Below are positions 1 through 7,587 of a DNA stretch of 49,290 nt, piece after piece. Source of the stretch: Colivivens sp963640465 (GTDB lineage: Bacteria > Bacteroidota > Bacteroidia > Bacteroidales > Bacteroidaceae); the NCBI GenBank assembly GCA_963640465.1, contig CAVHYP010000012.1, positions 1 to 49,290 of the forward strand. The letters are read 5' to 3'. Position numbers and translations under genes: made by a program. Position 1 is the stretch's first letter. Every line of letters starts with the position of its first letter. Under the pieces are notes generated by a model. It had not been told where the DNA came from and made no database searches. It saw only the letters and a program-made list of their open reading frames with translations.

Positions 1-184
1 GGTCACCGTTCTCGAAAGTCTGCGTGCCAGTGGTGGCATCGGTTGCCACACGGGTTATGCCTCCTATTGCTGTTGATACGGTGATGTACTTTGATTGTGT
101 GTTGACAGATTCATTGTCGCTGCTGCAACTGTTCATGCCCATGGCAAGAGCCACGATGGCAACTGAAAGGAATGTTTTCTTCAT
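1..184 (-). CDS. Fimbrillin-like lipoprotein, 5' part only
   Basis: The first 61 codons of a minus-strand gene run off the left edge. The protein opens with Met-Lys-Lys, a short hydrophobic stretch and the lipobox MNSC, so it should be an outer-membrane-targeted lipoprotein. After the lipobox comes a serine/asparagine-rich linker, then a segment (ITRVATD, then TGTQTFENGD) that resembles the start of the Mfa_like_1/fimbrillin family, whose members build or decorate Bacteroidales fimbriae. It starts 21 bp after the stop of the FimB/Mfa2-like gene, so it is probably the third gene of an OmpA-FimB-fimbrillin operon. The signal peptide is clear. The family assignment is an inference from a short N-terminal stretch. 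Confidence 0.65.
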   Translation of the reverse strand, partial: MKKTFLSVAIVALAMGMNSCSSDNESVNTQSKYITVSTAIGGITRVATDATTGTQTFENGD

Positions 185-205
185 ACTGTTATTATTTTTA
201 TTGTT

Positions 206-1081
206 TTATTGTTTGGGATTGAATATTTCTTCGTTGTAAGTCCAGCCTTCAGTCCAAGGGTTGATGACACATGTGGAGAGGCTCATGAATGCACGCATGG
301 TGGGATATTCGAGTGCAACCTCATACTTGCCGCCAGGTTTCATCACAGGCGCCTCGATGCTGAAGTTACTCACATGCTCGTTGGCATCGGTCACTTGCAG
401 CGAGAGCTTTGTCTTGATCTGTCCTTCGGCAGTAGGCATCAGTCGCAAGGTCTGCGTCTGGATGGTCGTGCCTTGTGCAGTGGTCGTAGGTAGCGTCACT
501 GTAGCTACATCATCAACAGTCTGTGCCCTACTGGGATAGAAACCTGTGGCTGCATTGTTCACTGTACCCGTCAGGACCGACGATGCCGGAGCATCGGTAA
601 TGATGACGGTGAGTTCCGACATCATACGGCGGAGCGAATCGGTGACCACAGTCACTGCTTTGTCACCGCCCACCGTTGCTTCTGCCACACCATAGAACGC
701 ATGACGGGGAGAAGCGCTTGCCTCGGAGAGAGGGAACAGCAGGTCATCGAAATCCAATGCATCACTTGCTGCGAAGGGTGAAGTAAGATTGACAGCTGCC
801 ACCACCCTGTACTGACAGCTTTTAAGTTGCATACGCTTATGAGCCAAGGCTCGTACATCGGAAAACTCCAGTGATTCTACAAGTGAACCGTCGGAAGCAT
901 TGAACACCCAAAGGCGAATATTGTCGACGGCTGTGGCATCTTCGGAATTCAACCATGCAAGAGCTACGGACAGTCCGCCTTCTTCATCTTCATGCACATC
1001 GCTGTCACAACTTGTCATGGCAAAGGGAATGCACAGAAAAAGCTTCCATAGCCAAGTATATTTTGAAAAGTTTCTGTTCAT
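206..1081 (-). CDS. FimB/Mfa2 family fimbrial lipoprotein
   Basis: The protein has 291 residues when started at the Met that gives a proper signal peptide (MNRNFSKY...). An upstream in-frame ATG would add ten residues and spoil the signal. The lipobox MTSC is at about residues 22-25, so this is a lipoprotein. The rest is rich in beta-strand-like segments (SVALAWLNSEDATAVDNIRLWVF and later a C-terminal NPWTEGW motif), as in the FimB/Mfa2 family, which anchors fimbriae to the outer membrane and limits their length in Porphyromonas. It lies 38 bp downstream of the OmpA-family gene and just upstream of the fimbrillin-like gene, which supports a fimbrial role. The ligand and assembly partner cannot be told from sequence. 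Confidence 0.7.
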   Translation of the reverse strand: MNRNFSKYTWLWKLFLCIPFAMTSCDSDVHEDEEGGLSVALAWLNSEDATAVDNIRLWVFNASDGSLVESLEFSDVRALAHKRMQLKSCQYRVVAAVNLTSPFAASDALDFDDLLFPLSEASASPRHAFYGVAEATVGGDKAVTVVTDSLRRMMSELTVIITDAPASSVLTGTVNNAATGFYPSRAQTVDDVATVTLPTTTAQGTTIQTQTLRLMPTAEGQIKTKLSLQVTDANEHVSNFSIEAPVMKPGGKYEVALEYPTMRAFMSLSTCVINPWTEGWTYNEEIFNPKQ

Positions 1082-1119
1082 CGTCTTATATGTAATAAGG
1101 TGTAACGTCATATAAAGCT

Positions 1120-2319
1120 TTACTTCTTTTGTTCCTCAGTCGAAACACGGCGTGCCTTCGATGCATCGGGTTCGTTGAAATCACTGCCCATACCAATGGT
1201 CTCGATGCGGTCGGTAGAGATACCCTGATCCACGAGCCAGTTCTTCACTGCCAAGGCACGAGCCTCGGAGAAAGACTTGTTTATGCCAACGGAACCTTCA
1301 GTGTCGCACCAGCCTTTGATTACGACCTTCATGCCCGGGTGGTCATTCAACTTGTGCTTAATCTCCTGTAACTTCGTTTCTTCCGAATCGGGGATGTCTT
1401 TTTGGTTGAATGCAAAGTAAATGTCTGGGAAAGAAATCTCCTTCGTGCCGTCTGCAGAAATGATGGTTACAGGCTTGGCTGTTCCCTCTGCAATGGTCGG
1501 AGCTTCAGTTTCTTCAGGACAAACCACAATCGAATTCACCGGTGCTTCCTTCACTGCTTTTTTGACTTTACCAAAGTGGAAACCGAGGCGCAGACCGCTT
1601 TCCCACACAAAGTTGTTCTTGTGCAGGTATTCGGGTATGGCATCCATCTTGCTGCCGGTGAGGACGGTGATGCCCGAGTAAATGCCGAGTTGTAGATGGC
1701 GGTTGATGTTGCAAGCCACCTGCAAGCCACCTCCATATCCGAAGTGCCATTTGCTGTCGCCTTTCATTTTGTCCGCTCCATCGGCAATTGTCTGGATATT
1801 GGTCTTGGTGCTTACGGCATAGACGTGGGGAGAAAGACTGACTGACCAACGGATATACCTTGTCTTATTGAAGAGTCCGAGAACATTGACGTTGAGCCTT
1901 GCTCCATACAGTCCGATGCTCATCTTACTCTGCAGTTCGCTGTAGTTCCAACCTTCCATATTCAATACAGAGGCATTGTAACGCACACCATCAATGCCAA
2001 GCCAATAATCACGTTCTACGCAGCAGTCGCGGGCTGAGAGCGTCGTCTGCCCATATTTGGCAGTAAGCTCAGCCGACAACACGGGATTGAACTTATAGCC
2101 ACCATAGAGACCGCCCGTCCATCCGAGGTGAGTTTTGTCGTGTCCGAAACCTGAGAACGTGCTTATGCCAAATGGCACGCCTCCATCAATGCCAAGGTAC
2201 CATCCATGCGACGGCATGATTTCATCGACATTCATTGCGTTTTGGGCTGAAAGCGATGAATTCATCGACAACATGCCACAGATAGTCAATAAGGATAAAT
2301 AAGTTCCACTCTTTCTCAT
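1120..2319 (-). CDS. OmpA-family outer membrane protein (DUF3575-like barrel plus OmpA C-terminal domain)
   Basis: The protein has 399 residues from the Met that opens a signal peptide (MRKSGTYLSLLTIC..., cleavage near SLSAQ). An earlier in-frame ATG at 2361 is less likely because it would lie right at the predicted promoter. Residues about 40-250 contain alternating aromatic/glycine strands expected of a beta barrel (GWYLGIDGG, GGLYGGYKF, FGYGGGLQVA). The last about 110 residues form an OmpA C-terminal peptidoglycan-binding domain (IYFAFNQKDI, VVIKGWCDTEGS, NKSFSEARALAVKNWL). OmpA-type proteins are often encoded first in Bacteroidales fimbrial operons, and here the next genes are FimB/Mfa2-like and fimbrillin-like. 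The likely job is to tie the outer membrane or pilus base to peptidoglycan. Confidence 0.8.
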   Translation of the reverse strand: MRKSGTYLSLLTICGMLSMNSSLSAQNAMNVDEIMPSHGWYLGIDGGVPFGISTFSGFGHDKTHLGWTGGLYGGYKFNPVLSAELTAKYGQTTLSARDCCVERDYWLGIDGVRYNASVLNMEGWNYSELQSKMSIGLYGARLNVNVLGLFNKTRYIRWSVSLSPHVYAVSTKTNIQTIADGADKMKGDSKWHFGYGGGLQVACNINRHLQLGIYSGITVLTGSKMDAIPEYLHKNNFVWESGLRLGFHFGKVKKAVKEAPVNSIVVCPEETEAPTIAEGTAKPVTIISADGTKEISFPDIYFAFNQKDIPDSEETKLQEIKHKLNDHPGMKVVIKGWCDTEGSVGINKSFSEARALAVKNWLVDQGISTDRIETIGMGSDFNEPDASKARRVSTEEQKK

Positions 2320-2358
2320 CAGTATCGTTATTTGATTTTGCAGATATGTTTCTGACGA

Positions 2359-2390
2359 CAAATATATTGATAATAAATGAAAAAGAGCAA
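2359..2390 (-). promoter_or_regulatory. Predicted promoter of the OmpA-FimB operon
   Basis: On the minus strand TATATTTG (2359-2366) matches the Bacteroidetes -7 element TAnnTTTG, with TTG 21 bp upstream (2388-2390). It lies about 40 bp before the chosen start codon at 2319. Confidence 0.5.
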
Positions 2391-2432
2391 CCTTAAAGGC
2401 GAAATTCTTGAAAACTTTTGTTGTTAGAGCAA

Positions 2433-3584
2433 TTATTTGTTGTTAGAGCAATTTTTCTTCCTCCATTTGCCAGGAGAAACGCCTTCCTTGTCGGTAAATA
2501 CTTTTATGAAGTAACTTTGGGAAATGAACCCGGTGGAATCGCAGACGTCTTTGGCTGATTGCTTTGGATTGCTGTTGAGTAGTTGTTTGGCATATTCAAC
2601 ACGAAGGTTTGCTATCCATTCACGGAACGACATGCCATAATTTTGCTTGATGTAGGTGGAGAGATAGGTTCGGTTAGTTCCAATCTTGTTGGCGATTTCT
2701 TCGATGGTGATGCCGGGACTGGTGAAACCGTCAAGCGAAACCCATTCTGCAAGTTTTTTCTCAATGTTGTCAGAAACGTCGGGTGACATATCCAGTTGAT
2801 TCGTCTTTTCTTTCTCGTCAGAATCCTTTGGCTCATATTTCCCAGGTTGCAACTCTTCCTTGGCAGATGACTCCAAGATGGTTTCCACCTGTTCGTAGAA
2901 AATCAGGTAATTCATGTAGGAACAATAGAGGTATATATAAAAAGGTATGGATGAGAGAATCCAGATGAATACGAATTCATCGGGTAGGAAAGTAAGCAGA
3001 CCGCAACTCACACCGTAAATGACTGCCCACCATGTAAAGATAGACATCCAGCGAATGTAGGCAGCGATATTCTCGGAATGAGTGTCGTCGAAGAGTTCTA
3101 CTGCCCGATGATAGGTCTTGATGATGCGGCGCGAGAGATAGATGCCGTATGCCAGCAACCATGCAACCAGGACTAAAATGCCCATGTGGCAAATCATGCC
3201 AGAGGGGAAGACAAACAAAACGATACATGCCAATGCAGTCAGCGCCAGCCAATACACGATGTTCCTGATGAATCGCACTTTCGTGACATAAAAACGATTG
3301 AGAAGCATGATGAGCGCTGCACTGAAGAGCCAGTAGGAGAGGAAGTAAGTGGAGAGGTTCATCACGATGGCAGCTTCCTGGTTCTTGAACCGCAAACCTA
3401 CAAAAAGGTGCACCGCATAGTTAGCAACCAATACAAGCAACGCCGCACCCATGATACGGCGCGAACGTTTGTAGTTCCTGAAAACTGGTTTGTCGGGTGT
3501 CTTGCCTACAAAGAAATAGAAGGCAAAGAACAGCATCAATGTTAGTGCAATACCCAACGAAATTCTGTATATGTCGTAGTCCAT
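2433..3584 (-). CDS. AraC-family transcriptional regulator with N-terminal membrane domain
   Basis: This 383-residue protein has two halves. Residues about 1-225 hold around seven hydrophobic segments (for example LGIALTLMLFFAFYFF and YWLALTALACIVLFVF), so the sensor sits in the inner membrane. Residues about 275-383 form an AraC-type double helix-turn-helix (ITIEEIANKIGTNRTYLSTYIKQ and the second helix pair KDVCDSTGFISQSYFIKVF). Such membrane-tethered AraC proteins are common in Bacteroidales and often have unknown signals. The next gene downstream is the OmpA-fimbrial operon, 71 bp beyond its stop, so it may control it. Its own upstream region carries a four-copy repeat that could be its binding site. 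Target genes are an inference. Confidence 0.8.
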   Translation of the reverse strand: MDYDIYRISLGIALTLMLFFAFYFFVGKTPDKPVFRNYKRSRRIMGAALLVLVANYAVHLFVGLRFKNQEAAIVMNLSTYFLSYWLFSAALIMLLNRFYVTKVRFIRNIVYWLALTALACIVLFVFPSGMICHMGILVLVAWLLAYGIYLSRRIIKTYHRAVELFDDTHSENIAAYIRWMSIFTWWAVIYGVSCGLLTFLPDEFVFIWILSSIPFYIYLYCSYMNYLIFYEQVETILESSAKEELQPGKYEPKDSDEKEKTNQLDMSPDVSDNIEKKLAEWVSLDGFTSPGITIEEIANKIGTNRTYLSTYIKQNYGMSFREWIANLRVEYAKQLLNSNPKQSAKDVCDSTGFISQSYFIKVFTDKEGVSPGKWRKKNCSNNK

Positions 3585-3640
3585 TATGTTACCGATGAGA
3601 TAAGGAGGTTCATATTCCTTGTTGTGGTATCAAAAGCAGG

Positions 3641-3722
3641 GTAACCGGTCGTATTCTTAGGTAACCGGTCGTATTGGCTTACACAACTGGTCGCATTAGC
3701 TCAGACAACCGGTCGTATTCTC
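3641..3722. repeat. Four-copy AACCGGTCGTATT array between ispG and the AraC gene
   Basis: The 13-base motif AACCGGTCGTATT starts at 3643, 3663, 3685 (as AACTGGTCGCATT) and 3707, so the copies are spaced 20, 22 and 22 bp, close to two helical turns. Each intact copy contains the palindrome ACCGGT. The array begins at the ispG stop codon and ends 57 bp before the AraC start codon, just upstream of a weak -7-like TGCTTTTG (3631-3638, minus strand). Confidence 0.8.
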
Positions 3723-4873
3723 TATTTCCCTGTCCTGTCCTTTTCTATGAGTCGGAGGAGGTGGTCAACAGCCTCGTCCTCAGGGATATTCTGCTCGATG
3801 CAGACTTTCTGTTTGTAGAGGCTGACCTTGCCCACACCCGCGCCTACATAGCCATAGTCGGCATCTGCCATTTCGCCCGGTCCGTTTACGATGCAGCCCA
3901 TGATGGCAATTTTCAGACCTTTCATCTGACTGGTTGCAGCCTTTATCTTGGCAATCGTCTCCTGTAGATTGTAGAGGGTACGTCCACAGCCTGGGCAACT
4001 GATGTATTCGTTTCGTGTGATGCGAACGCGTGTAGCCTGCAGAATTCCGTAGGCAACAGGGATTTCGCATTCCGGTTCTTCGCTCAGACTCACGCGGATG
4101 GTGTCGCCAATGCCGTCCACCAGCAGCGAACCGATGCCGACAGCACTCTTCAGTCTGCCGTCCTCGCCTTCGCCGGCTTCAGTCACACCGAGATGAATCG
4201 GGAAATGCATGTCTTCCTTGTCCATTGTCTTGACCAGCAGACGCACCGTAGTAACCATCACCACAGTGTTGCTTGCCTTGATGGAAATCACCACGTTCAT
4301 GAAATTCTCACGCACACAGATGCGCAGAAACTCCATGCAACTCTCCACCATTCCTTCCGGAGTGTCGCCATAACGGCTCATGATGCGGTCGGACAGCGAT
4401 CCGTGGTTCACTCCTATTCTTATAGCAGTGTGGTGCTCCTTGCAGATATTGAGGAAGGGGATGAATTTTTCCTCAATCTTCTTTATCTCGCAGGCATATT
4501 CCTCGTCGGTGTAGTCCAGGTGGAGGAACTTGCGTGCCGGGTCAACATAGTTTCCCGGATTGATTCTCACCTTGTCGGCATAAAGCGCTGCCACATCTGC
4601 CACCTTTGCATTGAAATGGACATCGGCAATGATAGGTACTGTGTAGCCGTCGCGCCGCAGTCCTTCCTTTATGTTCTTGAGGTTTTCTGCCTCGCGTATG
4701 CCTTGGGTTGTCAGGCGGACATATTCGCCTCCTGCATCCACAATTCGTTTTATCTGGGCAATGCAACCATCGGTGTCCATCGTCGAAGTGGTACACATGG
4801 ATTGCACTCTCACAGGGTTGTCGCCTCCCATCGGGAGGTTTCCCACCTGTACCTCTACAGTCTGTCTTCTCAT
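3722..4873 (-). CDS. ispG: 4-hydroxy-3-methylbut-2-enyl diphosphate synthase (IspG/GcpE), two-domain form
   Basis: IspG is a cytoplasmic [4Fe-4S] enzyme that turns methylerythritol cyclodiphosphate into HMBPP in the MEP isoprenoid pathway. The 383 residues contain the N-terminal TIM barrel (NPVRVQSMCTTSTMDTD, RINPGNYVDP, HLGVTEAGEGEDG) and the C-terminal iron-sulfur domain, with cluster ligands Cys293, Cys296, Cys327 and Glu334 (SCPGCGRTL, IMGCIVNGPGE). The flanking sequence looks like the Bacteroidetes/Chlamydia/plant class, which from family knowledge normally carries a large extra domain between these two and is about 600 residues long. Here that insert is absent and about 25 residues (268-292) join the two domains. 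The start overlaps the purE stop (ATGA), so the two are translationally coupled. Confidence 0.93.
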   Translation of the reverse strand: MRRQTVEVQVGNLPMGGDNPVRVQSMCTTSTMDTDGCIAQIKRIVDAGGEYVRLTTQGIREAENLKNIKEGLRRDGYTVPIIADVHFNAKVADVAALYADKVRINPGNYVDPARKFLHLDYTDEEYACEIKKIEEKFIPFLNICKEHHTAIRIGVNHGSLSDRIMSRYGDTPEGMVESCMEFLRICVRENFMNVVISIKASNTVVMVTTVRLLVKTMDKEDMHFPIHLGVTEAGEGEDGRLKSAVGIGSLLVDGIGDTIRVSLSEEPECEIPVAYGILQATRVRITRNEYISCPGCGRTLYNLQETIAKIKAATSQMKGLKIAIMGCIVNGPGEMADADYGYVGAGVGKVSLYKQKVCIEQNIPEDEAVDHLLRLIEKDRTGK

Positions 4874-5277
4874 AGATTGTTCAGATTCAGTATCTTCTGT
4901 GCAAATACAGCTGCGTTCTTGGCTCCGTCGATAGCCATGGTGGCAACTGGCACGCCGGGAGGCATCTGTACGATGGCGAGCAATGCGTCCATGCCCTGGA
5001 GTGCGCCCGACTTGATTGGCACACCGATTACTGGGAGAGAGGTATAGGCTGCAATCACTCCTGGCAATGCAGCTGCCATGCCTGCTCCTGCTATAATCAC
5101 TTTAATGCCTCTGCTCTTTGCGTTCTTTGCAAACTCAGCCACACCTTCTGGATTGCGGTGGGCAGACATCACGTTCACTTCAAAAGGAATGTTCTGCTCC
5201 TGAAGATAGTTGGATGCTTTTTCCATCACTGGCATGTCGGACTGACTGCCCATGATGATTGATACTACTGGTTCCAT
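4870..5277 (-). CDS. purE: N5-carboxyaminoimidazole ribonucleotide mutase (PurE), short form
   Basis: PurE rearranges N5-CAIR to CAIR in purine synthesis. The protein has the phosphate-binding GSQSD motif near the N-terminus, SAHRNP with His40, GVPIKSGALQGMD and IVQMPPGVPVATMAI, all hallmarks of class I PurE. It is only 135 residues long, whereas family members are usually about 160-170. It ends right after the QKIL helix and lacks the C-terminal helix that packs against a neighbouring subunit. In addition the motif normally read AAHLPG is AAALPG here (Ala70 in place of a conserved His). It overlaps ispG by four bases. The call is secure, but whether it is fully active is open. Confidence 0.88.
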   Translation of the reverse strand: MEPVVSIIMGSQSDMPVMEKASNYLQEQNIPFEVNVMSAHRNPEGVAEFAKNAKSRGIKVIIAGAGMAAALPGVIAAYTSLPVIGVPIKSGALQGMDALLAIVQMPPGVPVATMAIDGAKNAAVFAQKILNLNNL

Positions 5278-5335
5278 ATCGTTTTATAGTTTAGTTTATG
5301 ATTCTATTCCGTTGATTTTTTATATTTCTGTTTAT

Positions 5336-5367
5336 TCGTTGTATTCGATCAAATCGTTGTATTCGAT
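5336..5367. repeat. 18-bp spaced direct repeat in the purE leader
   Basis: TCGTTGTATTCGAT occurs at 5336-5349 and 5354-5367, 18 bp apart. Weaker TTCGTTG/CCGTTG echoes continue to about 5430. The tract fills the 173-bp gap between the PAP2-like stop and the purE start, upstream of purE on the minus strand. Confidence 0.6.
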
Positions 5368-5450
5368 TGATTCATTGTTCCGTTATATTTCGTTGCAATA
5401 TCATGTCCCGTTGTTCTGTAATATTCCGTCGCTTATATTCGTCCATCTGT

Positions 5451-6074
5451 CTATATCCAGGCAATCAAGATGAAAGTCATGGCGCTCACTGCTCCGATGA
5501 GGAAGCCTACGAGTACTTGCGACAGACTGTGCTGGCGCAATATCATGCGGCTTGTGCCCATCACTCCTGATAGCAGTAGCAGGCAGCACATCGGCATGAT
5601 GGGGTTGAAATAGAACAGGTAACTGAACGAAATCACCGTTCCGAACAGTCCGCCCATTCCTACCATGTGGGTGCTCACTTTCCACCATATGTTCACCAGT
5701 GCACAAATCACACCTGCCACCAGTGTTGCCAAGATTATGCCACGCATGAAAAGTGCTGTGTTCAGCTTGATGAACAGCAGTTCGCATGCCACGTAGCAAG
5801 CTATGGTGATGAAATAAGGCAGATGGCGGTGCTCACGATGGCTGAGCTGCCAGTTCGACCATTTGTTGAGCTTGCGGAAAATCTCAATCGTGAATGTAGG
5901 CAACAGGATGGTGAACAAGCACACTACGGATATGATGAACACCTTGTATTGCCAGGGCCACATCCTCAGATAGCTGAAAAGGAACAGCCAGATGAAAGCC
6001 CACAAAGGAGCATAGAATGGGGAGAATATAGCTGAATAGATATTCGCAATCCGTATGAAGAGTTTCACATTCAT
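5451..6074 (-). CDS. PAP2-superfamily-like integral membrane protein
   Basis: The 207-residue protein has about six hydrophobic segments and the three ordered motifs of the PAP2 phosphatase fold in weakened form: a basic first motif (SHREHRHLPY, about residues 78-87), a second motif STHMVGMGG in place of PSGH, and a third motif SRMILRQHSLSQ in place of SRxxxxxHxxxD. The third motif keeps the Ser, Arg and His but has Gln where the aspartate is expected. PAP2 enzymes dephosphorylate lipid phosphates such as undecaprenyl diphosphate or modify lipid A. The start overlaps the rpoN stop by four bases, so it is the last gene of the trxA-to-rpoN operon. Activity and substrate are uncertain. Confidence 0.65.
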   Translation of the reverse strand: MNVKLFIRIANIYSAIFSPFYAPLWAFIWLFLFSYLRMWPWQYKVFIISVVCLFTILLPTFTIEIFRKLNKWSNWQLSHREHRHLPYFITIACYVACELLFIKLNTALFMRGIILATLVAGVICALVNIWWKVSTHMVGMGGLFGTVISFSYLFYFNPIMPMCCLLLLSGVMGTSRMILRQHSLSQVLVGFLIGAVSAMTFILIAWI

Positions 6075-7558
6075 AATACCCTCCTTTCGCTTGTTGACAG
6101 GATTCCCATCTCACTGCGGTATTTAGCCACAGTGCGCCGGCTTATGTTCAGGTTTTCTTTCGTCAGCAGCTCCACGATTTTCTGGTCGGACAATGGCTTG
6201 TGCTTGTCCTCGGCATCAATCAGTTGCTGGATTTTTTCCTTTATTTCCTTGTGTTCGAGCGCTTCGCCTTCGGCATTGGTGCGAGCACGGAGGAAGAAAA
6301 AATCGAGCGGATAGAGGTGCCAGTCGACCAGTGCATATTTGCTTTTTCTCACTCGCGAGATAGTGGATATGTCGAGGTTGGTCTGCTGTGCCACGTCAAT
6401 CAGTCGCATTGGCAGCAGTCTCGACTCGTCTTGGGTCAGGATGAAGTCGCGTTGGAAATTGACGATGGCTTTCATGGTGGAATACAACGTGTGCTGGCGC
6501 TGGTGTATGGAGTCGATGAACATCTTTGCGCCTTCCACCTTCTGTCGTGTGTATTCGAATGCCTGTTGTTGCGACTTGCTCATCTTGCCTCCGTTCTTTT
6601 GGTATGCCTTGAGCTGCGATTCATATTCGGGAGAGACTCTTAGTTCGGGAATCTCGCCCGTGTTCAGTTCTACGCTTATGTCGCCTTCCGGCGAGGTCTC
6701 AATGATGAAGTCGGGAATGATGGTCTGCGCCCTGTCTTCCGACGATTCGCTCAGTGCCAGTCCTGGATGCGGGTTCAGTCGTGAAATCCCGTCCAGTGCC
6801 TGCTGCACTGTATCTACCGACTGGTTCAGCTTTCTGGCAATTTGGTCCACCATATTGCGCTGCACCTCATCCATGTAGTTGGTCACTATCTCCTGCTCTA
6901 GCTTCAGAACGTCTTTGGCCCAGCCGTCGGTCGTCTCTGCCATTTTCCGATCAATCTGTATGAGCAGGCATTCCTTCAGGTCTCTTGCCCCGATGCCTGG
7001 CGGATCGAACCGGTGCAGGATTTTCTGTGCTTCCTCCAGTTCCTCGATGCTTGCGTCGATATTGAAGTTGAAGAGCAGGTCGTCGGAAATGCCCTGTAGC
7101 GAACGGTCGATGAAACCGCGGTTGTCGAGTGTTCCGATGAGGTATTCCACGAGCTCTTGCTGCTTGTCGGTCAGGTTGTAGTCGTAGATCTGGTGTTTCA
7201 GATCTTCGATGAACGACCTTGTGTCGCCAATCGGGATTTCCTCCTCCACCTGGCGTCCGGAAGAAGGGGCATACACCGGGATGTCGTCGTCGCCGTATTG
7301 TTCTTCGTCGTCGCCCTGTTGCTTTTCTGAAGTCTGCATTTCGTCGCCGAATTCATCGTCTGTCCCGGCTTCCTCATTCGCATCGTTTTCGCCGTGTCCT
7401 TCCTCCAGTGCCACATTGTCGTAGAGTTCAGTCTTCACCATGTCCTCCAGCTCCACCACTGGCAGCTCCACCAATTTCGCCACCATGAGTTGCTGAGGTG
7501 TCAGTTTCTGCAACTGCCTCTCTACCTGTTGCTCTATTTGGGTGAGACTCTGCGGCAT
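6071..7558 (-). CDS. rpoN: RNA polymerase sigma-54 factor
   Basis: The 495-residue protein has the expected order of RpoN parts: a glutamine/leucine-rich activator-interacting region I (QSLTQIEQQVERQLQKLTPQQL), an acidic region II rich in Asp/Glu (about residues 52-95), the core-binding region (LVEYLIGTLDNRGFID, FDPPGIGARDLKECLLIQ) and the C-terminal DNA-binding region. The RpoN box reads SRRTVAKYRSEMGI near residue 480. Sigma-54 recognises -24/-12 promoters and needs an ATP-driven activator. It lies 29 bp downstream of the YugP-type protease gene and overlaps the PAP2-like gene, so all are probably transcribed together from the trxA side. Confidence 0.96.
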   Translation of the reverse strand: MPQSLTQIEQQVERQLQKLTPQQLMVAKLVELPVVELEDMVKTELYDNVALEEGHGENDANEEAGTDDEFGDEMQTSEKQQGDDEEQYGDDDIPVYAPSSGRQVEEEIPIGDTRSFIEDLKHQIYDYNLTDKQQELVEYLIGTLDNRGFIDRSLQGISDDLLFNFNIDASIEELEEAQKILHRFDPPGIGARDLKECLLIQIDRKMAETTDGWAKDVLKLEQEIVTNYMDEVQRNMVDQIARKLNQSVDTVQQALDGISRLNPHPGLALSESSEDRAQTIIPDFIIETSPEGDISVELNTGEIPELRVSPEYESQLKAYQKNGGKMSKSQQQAFEYTRQKVEGAKMFIDSIHQRQHTLYSTMKAIVNFQRDFILTQDESRLLPMRLIDVAQQTNLDISTISRVRKSKYALVDWHLYPLDFFFLRARTNAEGEALEHKEIKEKIQQLIDAEDKHKPLSDQKIVELLTKENLNISRRTVAKYRSEMGILSTSERRVL

Positions 7559-7587
7559 CGTTTTTCCTTACTATTATATAAATGTAT

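Noticed and set aside
4193..5047. Plus-strand open frame of 284 codons across ispG and purE
   Set aside because: It is antisense to two clear enzyme genes, and its translation is rich in His/Cys/Leu with no domain.
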